A DNA stretch of 36,611 nt from Monosiga brevicollis MX1 (GCF_000002865.3 NW_001865064.1:62041-98651); one strand, 5' to 3'; shown: positions 1-12,000, numbered from the stretch's first letter. Made by a program: numbers and translations. The notes: generated from the sequence alone by a model not told the origin.

Positions 1-727
1 GCGAAGGCACTGGTTACAACCAGGCCAGCGGTCGGTTCAGCAGCGGCGGGTAGGAGGGTGACGGTGCCGGCGGCGGGTGGTAACAAGGTCCAACCAGTGT
101 AGGTGCGGGGTGTTGTGTTGTTGCTATAAAAGATGTAGGCCGTGGACAAGCTGTTGTCTTGGGGGGCGGCGGTGAACGAGGCGGGTCGCTGGGACTGTAG
201 GGCGGCTTTGACGGAAGCAGGTTCAAAGCCAAGTGGCTGGCGGTAAGTGACGACCAGTGAGACGGCTTCGGCGACGCCCGTGCCCGTGTTGCTGTCCTCC
301 AGAAACAGGGCAAGATGAGAGGCACCGTCGACACGCAAAAGTTTGGAGAGGGAGGAGACGACGTCGATGGCCACGTGGCTATGGCCAGATGACGTGTTGA
401 ACGTGTTAAGATACGGGCGGTGCACGAGTGTAACGGCATTGTCATCCGTTCCCAAGGTCACGCGCCAGGTAGCTTGGAGCAGATTGCTTTGGGCGTGCTC
501 CGTCAGGTTGGACACGAGCAAATGTGCCGAAGCCGGGATCATTGGCCCAAATGCCCCAGCATCCTGAAATCTAAAGAGTCGAGAATTCAAGTCGGCGGGG
601 TCGATCGTGGCCACGCGGGTCACCACCGAAGCAGCTGCGGATTGAAAGAAGCAAAAAATAGATGATAAGAAGACCAAGAGCGAACAAGAACCAAAAAAAA
701 AAACGCAAGAGCAAGCCAGACAGATAA

Positions 728-762
<35 letters not shown>

Positions 763-2347
763 GTGTGTAAGGCAAGATGAGGCGAGCAACAAAAGCTCAA
801 AGCAGCGCTTCTGAATCCTAGACAAAGCTCCAAAAAGGCACCATGTAGCTCATAAACGCACCAGAAGCCTGACCGGCGGCCGATCGCAAGGCAGAGGGGG
901 CTGTGCCACGAATGTAAATATCGTTGAGATCATTATCGCTTGCAGAGACCAGATCTAAGTAGGTTGTGGCACTGGTGGATACTGCAAGCATTGATGGGCA
1001 CCAGGCAAAATAGATACGTGGAGAATGAATACACTTCATCTGTCAGTCTTGTTTCTTTGCGATTGTTCTTCGCTTTGTGTGGGGGTGAGTGACAGCACAG
1101 GGCCGTGCCAAGCTGCATTTGTCGATGAAGTCAAAGCGAAAGAGATGGAGGCGATCATACACACCGGAGCAGGACAACGACGTGACGAAAGGGCTGACGA
1201 CGGGGACAGCAGGGACAAGAACGCCATTGGCCCAGATGAGGTGGGTGCTTGGAAGGCGATCAGAAGTCGATGCTGCTAGTTCAACGCCGCGACTGTTGTT
1301 AAGGCTACAGCCCCAAGAGTCGTCAAGGATGGGGTAGCCCTGAACCAGGACGAGCCCGATCAGGCTGCTGTTGGCGGGGACAGAGGTGGTGGGGGGCATG
1401 GGGGTGGTAGTTGTGGTGTTTGCAGACGGGGCAATGGTTGTGGTCGCCGCCAGTGTTGTGGTGATTGTGGGCATTGTGGTTGTAGTCGTGGTTGTAGTCG
1501 TGGTTGTAGTTGTCGTCGTCGTTGTAGTTGTTGTCGTCGTCGTGGTTGTTGTAGTCGTTGTGGTTGTCGTTGTGGTTGTGGTGGTGGTGGTGGTGGTGGT
1601 GGTGGGACGAGAACAGATGGGACAGGCACGCGTAAAGCGACAGTCTAACTGATGACCAACCACGGGGAGCGTGACAGCGGTACACGTCTCCACTTGAATG
1701 TTGTCCTGTTGAATGGCAACACCAAAAATGTCGGTTGTGCACACGTCATTGGCGAAGAAACGAAAGCCGTAAAGATCCGTGTTTGTGACACCACGACTGG
1801 CGCGCATGTACGCCTCATTGATGCCGAGTCCATCAAAGCCTTCAGCGTCAATCTCTTCACAAACATCAACCTCAACCAGTTGACACCAAGCATTACCTGT
1901 GCAAATGGACCAAACAAAAAGGACCGCCACGCACCAGGTCAGGCAAAGAGGTAAATGACAACCGAGTGGGCCAGCAGCGCAAGAACGCCGACACGCAGCG
2001 GCAGACGGGAACGCAAGGACGTGAACAAGATCGGAACGCACTGTTGTAAGCACAGCCTTCGTCGGGCGCAAAGGTGCAAAAGTAAATTTCATTGGCCGCC
2101 AAATCTACAATGATGATGGGCGGGTGGCAGGAGCGACGGAAGTGAGTCTCGATTTGTGTCGCGGGTTGGGGGGCCGCGGCAAAAAGAGCCGAGGCTTGGG
2201 TGACGGAACAAACACACCATCTTCACAAGTGACAAGCACCGTAAGGCAGAGCAAATTTAGCAACCAAACCAGCGAGGCTGAAGCATAGCGCCGGCGCGGG
2301 TATCCGCGGCCTCCATTGCCGCGACTCGCTACACCCGGCCGCCACAT
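1..2347 (-). CDS. Secreted threonine-rich protein, 5' part of gene (3' end beyond left edge)
   Basis: I do not recognise the family. Proposed exons are 2347-2227 (alternative donor gives 2218), 2104-2042, 1896-1094, 1039-862 and 634 to beyond position 1; phases match at every junction. Exon 1 encodes an Arg-rich start and then a hydrophobic stretch (SLVWLLNLLCLTVLV), read as a signal peptide. A Cys-containing region follows (FCTFAPDEGCAYNS, then WCQLVEVDVCEE), then about 55 consecutive Thr encoded around 1446-1605, a Thr/Pro-rich tail, and a second globular part with N-glycosylation sequons. The last exon is open across its whole length and reads as ordinary globular protein (for example YIFYSNNTTPRTYTGW). 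The Thr block would be a mucin-like O-glycosylated stalk, so a cell-surface or extracellular-matrix role is inferred. An upstream in-frame Met lies at 2497. The least certain junctions are 1094/1039 (54-nt intron) and 862/634. Confidence 0.7.
729..759. repeat. Poly(A) tract (poly-T on the gene strand)
   Basis: Thirty-one consecutive A. It lies inside the proposed 861-635 intron of the Thr-rich gene, where it reads as a poly-T run upstream of the acceptor at 635. Confidence 0.9.
1446..1605. repeat. Trinucleotide-type repeat coding for poly-Thr
   Basis: On the plus strand this is a run of GTT, GTC, GTG and GGT triplets. Read on the minus strand in the gene frame it gives ACN codons only, an almost pure Thr tract of about 55 residues. 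Synonymous third positions vary (ACA, ACC, ACG, ACT) while the amino acid stays constant, except in the purest part near 1580-1603. This suggests the protein sequence, and not only the DNA repeat, is maintained. Confidence 0.85.
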
Positions 2348-2796
2348 GGCGCGCACGGGGGGCGGAGAAAAGAAGAAGGCGGGGAAGAAAAAGACCAAGA
2401 AATCGATGGAAGAGAGGCAGGAGAACACGAGGGTACAGCGCCGGGCCAGAGGCAAGAGGCAACAATAAGGGCAGCCCCCGTTCAGGGCAGCGCGCAAACG
2501 CCTACGCGCGGCAACACGACGGCGACGGCGGCGACGACGGGACGGCGACGTCGTTCAAGTCGTTGCCTCCCGACGCAGAGACAAGGCACCAAAGGGGGTC
2601 GTCCGGTAGAGAACAGTGGGAACCGGGAAGAAAAGTGCAGAGATGTTGAGAAGTAGCTGATACCAAAGCGAGGATTTTCTACTACGTTTACAATCTTATG
2701 CAGAGACATGAAGTTGTAGGGTTTAAAATTTAGAGAATAGGTACTCAGCTGTGACTCGGACAGAGAGACGAACAAACATTGTGTGCTCCAGTTGGA
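2348..2796. other. Upstream region of the Thr-rich gene, no further gene seen
   Basis: This is the stretch between the signal-peptide exon and the CTCTCT satellite. Minus-strand reading is open to 2497, so translation could begin there. Otherwise it is GC-rich, with an AT-richer part from 2640. No other coding signal was found. Confidence 0.5.
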
Positions 2797-3145
2797 CACG
2801 CTCTCTCGAAAGCTCTCTCGAAAGCTCTCTCTCTCTAAAGCTCTCTCTCTTTTGGAAGCTCTCTCTCTAAACTAAAGCTCTCTCTCACGCTAAAGCTCTC
2901 TCCTAGCTCTCTCTCTCTCTAGCTCTTGCTCTAGCTCTCTCTCTCTCTAGCTCTCGCTCAAGCTCTCTCTCTCTCTCGAAAGCTCTCTCTCTAAAGCTCT
3001 CTCTCTCTCGAAAGCTCTCTCTCTCTCGAAAGCTCTCTCTCTAGCTCTCTCTGTCTCTAGCTCTCGCTCTAGCTCTCTCTCTCTCAAAGCTCTCTCTCTC
3101 TCTCAAGCTCTCTCTGTCTAAATATCTCTCTCTCTAAATCTCGCT
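2797..3145. repeat. AAAGCTCTCTCTCT-type satellite
   Basis: About 350 bp built from units of AAGCTCTCTCTC, AGCTCTCTCTCT and CGAAAGCTCTCTC with variable CT number. Each unit is a CT run punctuated by AGCT or AAAGCT, so AluI-like AGCT sites recur every 10-18 bp. No reading frame of interest crosses it. It separates the Thr-rich gene from the end of the OTC gene. Confidence 0.9.
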
Positions 3146-3240
3146 GCATCAATAAAAAATGAATTGCAGGCACAGAGATCAGGCAAGCAGGTCGGGGTTT
3201 AGACGTGGTGGGAGCAACTCAACAGGCGCTCGAATGAGCT

Positions 3241-4595
3241 TCAAACGACAATGCCTAACAGGAACAGCGAGTGGGCATTGAGTTTGTTTTTCCACGTGAT
3301 GTCTGCATCGGCCATATGAGTAAGCATGGCGTACCTTTGAGGAAGCAGACGACGGCCTTTTGGGCGTGCAAACGGTTTTCGGCCTGCTGGTAAATAACGC
3401 TCTGTGGGCCATCAATGACCTGTTCCGTGACTTCAATGCCACGATATGCTAAGGAAAAAAAAGAAAAAAAAAAAAGCATAAATGAATCGAGGCGCCCGTG
3501 CGTGAGCAGCGCTCAACTCAAAACAGCAAGGCCAGAATAAAAGGGTCGTGCAATCTCTCGCTCCACCTCCGTTTGCGCCCCTCTCTGTTCGGAACATCAA
3601 TGGAACAAACCGGGCATGTCATGCATAAAGATGGCAGTGGGTTTGGCGTGGGCCATGACGTCCTGCGTGACTTGGTAACCGTCAAACTCTTTGAGGCGGC
3701 GGGCCTTGTCGGCTTCTTGGCCCATGGAGACAAAGGTGTCGGTGTAAACCACGTCGACATCGCGCACGGCTTCTGCGACATCCTCCGTCTCTGTGATGGA
3801 GCCGCCACTGATCTGGGCCAGCGCCTCGGCTTCTGCACGCACGGCCGGGTCCATGGCGTGAGCTGCGGGGGCGGCCACGCGAAAGTGCATGCCGAGGTAG
3901 CCAGCCGCCAAGGCCAGGGAGTGGGTGACGTTGTTGTTGCCATCACCCACAAAAGCCAGCGCCAGGCTGTTGTCAAGACGGCCGTAGTGCTCGTAAATGG
4001 TGAGGACGTCGGCCATGGCCTGGCACGGGTGCTCGCGATCGCACAGCGCATTAATGACGGGGACGTGCGAGTGATCGGCCAGCTCGCGGACCGTGTCGTG
4101 CTTAAAAACACGGGCAATAATTACATCCACCATCCGGGACAGTACGTTGGAAACGTCCTTGATGGGTTCGCGCGTACCCAGACCAATGTTCTCCGGGCCC
4201 AGGTACATGGCATGGCCACCCAGCTGAGTCATGCCGGTTTCAAACGACGTGTGTGTGCGCAGGGATGGCTTTTCAAAAATCATGGCCATCGTATTACCCG
4301 GCAACAACTTGAGCTGCTGGCGCTTGGGCATCTGTTTCAATCGCGCTGCCGACGCGATCACCGACCGCAGCTCCACCGCGTTGAGGTCTGTGATGCGCAA
4401 AAAGTGGCGCAAAGGTGGTGACATGATGAACCGTTCCGGCGATGCAACAGCGTGCAGGCACGGAGAACGTCGTTGCAATGCCTCGTGTTCCTCGGTCTCA
4501 GATACCCAGTGAACGGGCTGCGCTCTACATGCACCCAAAGTCAGCGGCACGGACGCGGGCACGACGTCAGCACGTGAATCAACTCGGCTCGCCAC
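3241..4595 (-). CDS. OTC: Ornithine carbamoyltransferase
   Basis: Catalyses carbamoyl phosphate + ornithine to citrulline (arginine synthesis or urea-cycle step); in eukaryotes it usually acts in the mitochondrial matrix. Exon 1 is 4595-3611 and exon 2 starts at 3448 after a 162-nt intron whose phase-1 junction rebuilds MPAYRGIEV. Visible motifs: carbamoyl-phosphate loop SLRTH (residues 111-115, usual form STRTR), HPCQ (189-192), ornithine-loop DTFVSMG (286-292) and HDMP (325-328) where most OTCs have HCLP. The C terminus follows the family ([20 protein letters not shown]). The end has two readings: unspliced to the TAG at 3257-3255 (392 aa), or an 80-nt intron 3334-3255 with a stop at 3241 (370 aa). 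I prefer the second because it removes a non-family tail. About 57 residues before the MSPPLRHFL start of the core could be a transit peptide. The gene is divergent from the giant gene. Confidence 0.93.
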
Positions 4596-4597
4596 TT

Positions 4598-4618
4598 ACA
4601 CACACACACACACACACA
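4598..4618. repeat. CA microsatellite
   Basis: About ten CA dinucleotides immediately upstream of the OTC start codon on the minus strand, where it reads as GT repeats. Confidence 0.85.
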
Positions 4619-5752
4619 AACACATTAAGCAAGCAACTGGACACGAAGAAGCCAACATGTCCCTGTGACTCTTGACATTGTATACGATCCATCTGATCAG
4701 ACAGGGGCAGCCCACTGGCCACCGGGGGAGCGGGCGGGGAGCAGCGCGGCTCCGGGGACTGGCTGCCGTTTCCGTTCCCATGTGCCCACTGACCCAAGTT
4801 GCTGACAATTGGAGTTTGAGGCGAGAAAATGCGGCAAACCTTCGACTTGTTGCAGATGTTAAAGCATACCCTGATTTACTTTATGAAGTTTTCAACAGCG
4901 TTTTGCTTATTTGGGTCTGGAAAGGCGTTTATGCTCCTAAATCCAGACTTTTCGTCGTTTTGTTGAGAACAGTAATGTAAGTTGATGCACATGTCCGCGT
5001 CGCTTTTAACCAAAATGCCGAGTCTGGTTCGTGCATCCAATATCACACTTTCTGAAGAATGTATAATGTTCACAACGTTATTTGATAAAAGTTATTTTAC
5101 GGTTTTCGTAGTCTTGCGCCTCACACAATGTGAGGGTACAATAACCCTCAACGCAACAACACGACACGGCACGACGGGCTCGACGGGTGGACCAGTGGGT
5201 ACGATTTGGGCAGCAGCCAGGTGGCCTTATTGGGCTAACTCGGCGCTTTAAGCAGAGGTTCCACCTGCCAAGATGCCTCGTCCCGATACATCGACAGCAG
5301 CGCACACGGCAGAACACCTGACAAACTGTACCCTGGTCATCCCAATGGAATGGGGAAGAGTGACCCGGCGGCGTCGTTTCCTTGTTGCCTACAATGAACA
5401 TGATGATGTCGACTGCTTGTCGACCTGCCAACTTGAATCGGCCCATGCCTCTTTCAGATACTACAAAAGACGCAAGGGTAGACTCCAATGGCATCCACCC
5501 CTTTTGACTGTTGCTGGTTGTCTGTGTCTGCTGTCGGACTGGTAGAGATCAATCAACCCAAACCATGTCATTGACCAGACGAGCAACGTCACTTGTGGAG
5601 CAGCCAGCCAGCTCAGCGTCTGTTGACGTTCTGCAAGCAAAGTGTTTGCGCTACCTATGCTCGAGAACCTGGCTGCTTGCTGCTGGTTGCTCTCAAGCTC
5701 AACACACAAGCATACAAGCAAAAAACACTCTTCCATCATAAGGTTGGCTCTA

Positions 5753-5868
5753 TGGAAGCACATACAAGCACTTGGTGCTTTCATGGAAGCACATACACAT
5801 ACAAGCACTTGGTGCTTTTATGGAAGCACATACAAGCACTTGGTGCCTTTGTGGAAGCACATACAAGC
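5753..5868. repeat. 31-bp tandem repeat, three to four copies, each with a hairpin
   Basis: The unit begins TGGAAGCACATACAAGCAC and continues TTGGTGCTTT. Copies start at 5753, 5784, 5821 and 5852; the second carries an extra 6 bp (a duplicated CATACA) and the last is partial. Inside each full copy AAGCAC-TTG-GTGCTT is a perfect 6-bp stem with a 3-nt loop. The array ends about 230 bp upstream of the giant gene's start codon. Confidence 0.85.
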
Positions 5869-6097
5869 TCACACCACTGGCATGGCATCATTTTTCAATC
5901 TCGGGCTCTGGTTGTCTTCAAACGACTCCCTTGCGCCCAGTGATCCGTGTCTTCCCCATCCACCCTACGGCTCGCCCTTTCCCGCCTTCTGCTCGACTTG
6001 CTCTACCGACCTCAACTACACCACAACGACTTTCCTCTTCGCTTCTGGTCCTCCAAACCGGATTTCTTCCTTCACCTCCTCCCCCGCGACCGTGATC

Positions 6098-9000
6098 ATG
6101 AGCTTTTGGTCTGCTTTGAACAAGTAAGTCAAGTTGATGCTAACCCCTGCCATTGCCCTTCAAGTCATCTCATGCGCGTACCCGACTGGCTGCAATGGAT
6201 GTGATAGACTTGAAACGTCTGACCTGCCTCCGCCACCGGATGAAACTACTGAAGCTGCGGAAACAGATGAAGGATGGGATGCTGTCACAATTGTCAGCGC
6301 AGGTACGTCGGGTTCCCTGAAAGAGCCTTGATTATCGTCATCTTGCCACACCTCACTCAATTTGTGCACGTAGTGTCGGGCGAAGAACCAACACTCGAGG
6401 TCTCGGCTGTTTCCAAGATCAAGGAGAAGGCTCAAGCCCGCTCGACCAACGAAGAAGAGCGTCGTCCACCGGGCGAGCATCCTCCTCCAACAGTGCCTCC
6501 TGTTCCCCGTGCTGTCTCTCGTGCAGCCTCGAAGGTGGAAGAGACCGTCAAGACTGCGCGTCAAGTGGACGCCAGTGAGCTGGCGCGCGAGGCTCAAAAG
6601 CGGATCGAGCTTCTTGAGGCTAATCTTGTTGAGTACAACCTGGTGGGCTCGGACGCCAACACTGGAGTAATCTTCCTCGCTCCAACGAGCTCTGGCAAGA
6701 CGACCACGCTGCTCTGGCTTGAAGGCCATCCGATTGAAGAGCGTGCTGTTCCCGGCAAAGAACACTTGCGCCATCTTAACGTGGCCTGCAGCGCCCCCGA
6801 CGAAGTGCAGGGGCTAGTGGGGGACGGTATATCGGCCAGGACCATCACGCCGCGCTATCTCGCGAGGGATCGCATCGTGTACGTTGACCCTGCTGGGTTC
6901 AACGACACCCGCTCGGTCATCCTCGCCATGATCAACAGCATGGGTTTGCGCCACCTCCTGGACAAGATGCCCCGCAAGCGAATCGTCCTGCTCGTCAACT
7001 TCCGGGGTCTCTCCCGCCTTGATGCCGTCTCTAGCATGCTGCAGAGCTTGCAACGGCTTTGCCCCGACTTTGAGGCTCTGGCTCCGGGAATCCTCTTTCT
7101 GTACTCCCGCCTGGACGGGAATACGAGCAAAGAGGTCATCGTCGAGCTTCTCAACGGCTACAAGGCGCGCCAGGGCATTCGCGAAGTACCCTACTACACC
7201 AAGACGCTGGACCTGATGATCCACCAACTCGAGCGCCACGAGGACACTGTCCTCCTCTACCCACACCTTGATGCCCCCGATGGCGTGCGCAATATCATTG
7301 CTCGTGGCATTCGCGATTGCTTGCCGTTTCATCATATGGGGTCACCCCTTGAGGATGGCGAGATTGCCATGATACAGCAGGCCATTGGCAAGGAACTGGG
7401 TAGCTTGCATACCTACCTCAGCAGTGAACAGCCCAGCGTTTATCGCCAGGGCATCAAACACCTGACCACGATTCGCACGCTTGCTCAGCTCATTAATGAC
7501 GAGGCCATCTCTGAGATGTATCACCAAGCTCTCGATCTCCTGGGCAAGGTCATTCAAACGCATGCTGTGAGCTTTGCGCGCGCTCTGAAATCTGGGCAAT
7601 TTGAGGTAGCCGCCCGTCACGACAAGACCCTTCAAGCTCTGGAAGGCTACAACCAAGAGTTGCAACAGACCACTGCCATCTCTCGAAACCTTTGGTCGCG
7701 TGTGCAGCAAGCCTGCGACCTTGTCGACAGTGCGCAAGCCTTTGAATCTCTCGCCGATTTGCAGCGAGCGCTTCGAGCGGCGGCTGCAGCGGTGGGCATG
7801 CGCTTGGCCAAGGACGTATCAGACGCTAACGAGCAAGAGGCGTTTGCCGAGTGCGCGCTGCCGGCCGTGGCCACGCTGTGTCAGTTTGACCAACACCTTG
7901 CTTCTTCCTGCTCGGGACGCTTGCTATGGAATCCAATTGCCGAATCGCTGCTGAACGAGGCAGTGCAAGCTTCAGCGGCCATCACCGCCGTGGTCCAGGC
8001 CCTGAACAGCGCTATCACCGTCCCTTCTTCGCGCAATGATCTCTCTGTTGACATGTGGCAGGCGCTGCGCTCTGCTCTGGGCCTGCACCAGCGCGCACAA
8101 GCGTACAGCGGATATGTGCTTTTGGACCAGCTGCGCACTTGCTATGATCAGGACAAGACCTTGCTTCTCGAAGCTGCCAGCCAGCTCTGTGCAACCATCA
8201 CAACCATCCACAAGCTGATGGCCGAGTATCACGCAGAAGACCTTATGCTGGAGCGCTTGGCTAGTCTCATGGCCTTGCTTCGGCACGTGGAAACGGTAGC
8301 CGGGCCCGAGTGCGTGGCCCCTGGCTCGCGCCATGCCGACATGCAAAGTGCTTTTGCTCGCGTTGTCCGCGATCGCTTGAAGAAACCCATCGCCCACGCC
8401 GTCACCGACGAGCAGCCAGCGCTTGCCGCATCTGCCCTCGGGCAGCTACTTGCCCTCCTCGAACCCTTTGGAGCAGACGAGGTGGTGCAAGATACTCAAC
8501 GCGATGCCCTCCTACTCCTCAATCGCCTGGCCAACCAGCAGCGCCACTGCCAAGAGACCCTGCGCACGATACTCGCCCACGAGGGCTCTGCACGGGATTT
8601 TGAGGCCTTAGTCAAGGCGATAAAAGCGCTCACCGCGTGCCAAGTTCTTGACAAGATTATCGAGGATGCCCGCTGGTTGCCTGCAGATGCCGGCTCACCA
8701 GACGCCCAAGCGCAAGATCAAGGGCAAGAACAGGGTGCTTTGTCAGCCAAAGTGACTTGGCAAACCAGCGCCCCGCTTATTAAGCGCACTATCCAAGAGC
8801 TGCACGACTTTCTTGGCTCCTTGTGCAAGGACCTTGCATCCGCGCTCAACACGCGAGCCACTCCCGGAGATCGCGTTTTGACAAGCCTGCAAGCCTTCCA
8901 CCTCGTTCAGAGCCTGCTCGACGATGAGATTGTGCAAACCCTGGTGGCGCAAGTCGCTGCTACCATCACGCAAGCCTGCGACCATCTTGCTTGTTCCAGC

Positions 9001-12000
9001 GTTGAGAGCATGAGTGGTCACACCCGGGATGGCCACTTGAAGTGGTTAACGCAGACGGCCGAGTTTGTCGGTGATCTCGACGCTACCTATCCGCTCTTGC
9101 GCAGCCCAGAATGGGCTTCGGTTCAGGCTAGCCTCAAAGATCAAAATGAGCGCATGCTCGCCGACACCAAGGCTTGGGGGGACCAACTGGTTGCTACAGT
9201 GCGTGACACAGTTTCCGAGGATCGCCTGGGCGAAACAGCATCTGAGCTCGATGCGCTGCACGAGTTGGGCCATGCGCAGGATCTGCAGGTCCAAGGCATT
9301 GCAGCCCCCTTGTATGAACAAGCATTGGAGGTTGTGCGTCGTCGTTTGAAAGAGCTTTACGAGGAGTTTAATCTCTCTATCAGCGCGACAGATCTGGGCG
9401 TCTCAGTGAAAGCCAAAAAAGTTCTCATTGATGCCATAGTGTTGCATCCCCATCTCCCCGAGGCCAATCTTATTACCAAGTCCATTGAAGAAAAAGACCA
9501 AGCCATGATGAATGCCCTCCGGGAGCAATTTGACACCGACCTTCTTGCCAACAACTTCCACGCAATCCATGATGTTCTTACGGGTCTGTTACAGACTCAA
9601 GACGCCCCAGAATGGCGCGCCGCCTACCGAGGGCTCAAGCGCACTGCTATTCTCAAGATGCAGCCAGAGTTGAATCAGCGTGTGGAGGAAATGCAACGCG
9701 CGGCGCGTGGCATTCGTGCCACCCATGCCAGTACTCAGATTGGCGATTTGCTACAAAGGCTCGATCAGCAGGACGCCTGGTTTGTCAAGGCGCGTGTCCT
9801 GGATGCTGCCCTTCCTGAGCTGCGTCTAGCCGAGGCAGAAAAGCAGTTTTCAATCATTGTCAAGAACATCTACCACCGCTTGTGCAGCCGACTCTGGGCA
9901 GCTATGAAAAAGTACCATTTCAATACAGCTGAGACTCTCTACGGTCACCTCCAAGCGTGGCAATGCGTACACCGCGCTGACCTGGACTCTTCCGATTTCC
10001 TTAACGATACATCCATGGCTGACACTTCCGTTGCCGGTGAGGCGCCGATGAGCGATAGTGCCAGCGAGGCCCCCAGCGATGTTTTCGGCGCCCCTAGCAA
10101 GTTGACGGCCATTGAACGCTACGCCGCCGAACTAGATACACAGGTGACCAATCATGTCACGTCTCTTTTGAAGGAGCGGCGTGGTGTGGAACTCGCTCGT
10201 GTGCTACGCAGCCTGAAGTCAGTGTACGATGGGGTGTCAGAGCAGGGTCTGTTCACAACGGATCTGGTTGGGCTGGTGGATCAAGTCTTCCACCAGGTGC
10301 ATCGCGAGGCACAAGCCGAGCTTTCGGGCATGCAGCGCACCCTGTACCGACAAGGAGGTCCTGCGGCAGCCCGCGAGCAGCTGGCCGCGTTCGACGAGTT
10401 ATTTCGACCGCTGGAAACGCAACGTCTGCCGCCCTTTGAGAATGACGAGTCGCAGATTTGTCAGCTGCACAGAGCAGTACTGACAGAAGTCCGCGATACC
10501 GAGGAATATTTCACCTTGCCCGCGCTTTCACCTGAGGTAGCAGATGAAATTCTTGCCATGCTGGCTCAGGGTCGAGCGGGGAACATGGGCAGAGTACTTG
10601 ATTCGGTCAAGGCCCTCTGTAAGAGGGCGGTGGCTGATTTGCAGGGAAATTGCTACGCCAATGAATTGGGCCTTGGTCTGACTGACATTGTCGTGGACCG
10701 CTTCTTGGGGCTTGCCAAGCTTGGGACCGAACTCAAGCGTCCCGACATTGCTTTGGCATCACAACACGTCAATGCCATGCTGGGCAGCAGCGTCACCGAA
10801 GGCTTTCGAGCCGTCAACAAATGGCTGCGCTCAGATCTTCAAACAGTCCATAATATGTTGAAGGCTTTTAATGTGGACCAAGCGCGAGAGGCCCTCTCGG
10901 GCCTGACGCAAAGCGTCAATCGCCTCTCTGCTACAGGCCTTCCAGCCGAGTCGCTGGATTTCCTCAAGATGCTTCAGGACACTCTCGAGTCGTTTACGGT
11001 CAATGTCAAGTATGGCACCGATCCGGTGGATCGACTCGACTTGGCTGGCTTCATTGCCGATAGCTTTTCAGCCGAGACCTTGGCGGCTCGCATCGACCAA
11101 TTGGCCATGGTCACCTCGGCACAGCACTCGAGCAAGAGCGCACCCGTGTTTGGCAGCCAGGACGTCTTCAATCCCGGACAAGCCCTGAATAAAGTCCTTG
11201 TGCATTGGCAGGGTCTACTGCGGCAGGCTACCACAGTTGTAGAGGAGTGCATTGCTGGCTGTCAGGATGTTAGCATCCTTGCGGCACACTACGCGGCCGT
11301 GGCCAAGCTGGCACAACGACAGCCTGCCGAGCTGAACGACGACGTAGCCAAGACACTGCACCACTTGAATGACCGCCTCGCGGCCTTTGCGCGTTCGGCC
11401 GGGGCTCGCGTTCAAGCCCGGGTCGAGGGAAAGCACTGGCACGAGCTAAACGAGAACCTTTCGTTCACTTATCAGGTCGAACGTGCCCTCGCCACTTTGG
11501 CACAGGCCCAGCTCCCCGCGCTGACCACACCCCTTGCAGATTCGCAGGAGCAAGCACTCCTTTCGCGGGTCCAAGCCGAGGACTATGTGGGCAACGACAC
11601 ACTCGACGAACTCGCACGCTGTTTGGGGCGCCTTCAAGAGCTGTCCTCCAACTGTCTCGCAGAACGAGTCAAGACTGAGGTCAAATCGCGCATCAAGGCT
11701 CGACTAGACGGTCTGAAGGGCCAGGGGAGCACTGTCGACTTGGACCTGGCCGACTGCTTGTCCGACGTTGGCGAGTATGGCGAGGAGGTCAAGCAATCTT
11801 ACAACCAGTTTGCGGAGGCATTGGTTCGCCAGCGAAAGGCAGCAACCAAGACCATGACGATTGACAAGGCCTTGGCCGATATGCAAGCGGGGCCTCACGC
11901 CATCTCTGCCGCACATGCCGATCGCCTGCGAGCTGCCTATGACAGCTACCGTCGTGAGTTTGAAACACACATTGCAAAATCAACTTCGGCCATTCCGGCC

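Larger units (their letters stand above)
4596..6097. other. Intergenic region between OTC and the giant gene
   Basis: Holds a CA microsatellite at about 4598-4618, an AT-rich patch at about 4800-5150 unlike the GC-rich flanks, and the 31-bp tandem repeats at 5753-5868. It should contain the divergent promoters of the OTC gene (minus) and the GTPase-SecA-VWA gene (plus). A 90-codon plus-strand frame at 5273-5545 and a 138-codon minus frame at 5078-5494 are open, but neither resembles a protein and I do not call them. Confidence 0.6.

Noticed and set aside
1371-1652. Plus-strand frame with a long poly-Val run
   Set aside because: Reverse reading of the poly-Thr repeat; no function needed beyond the minus-strand gene.
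3498-4421. 307-codon plus-strand frame opposite OTC
   Set aside because: Antisense shadow of the OTC exon, which has clear family motifs on the minus strand.
5273-5545. 90-codon plus-strand frame upstream of the giant gene
   Set aside because: No recognisable domain, an overlapping open frame on the other strand, and it lies in the probable promoter region.
5753-5868. Possible CRISPR-like array
   Set aside because: The units abut each other as a plain tandem repeat without unique spacers, and the setting is eukaryotic.
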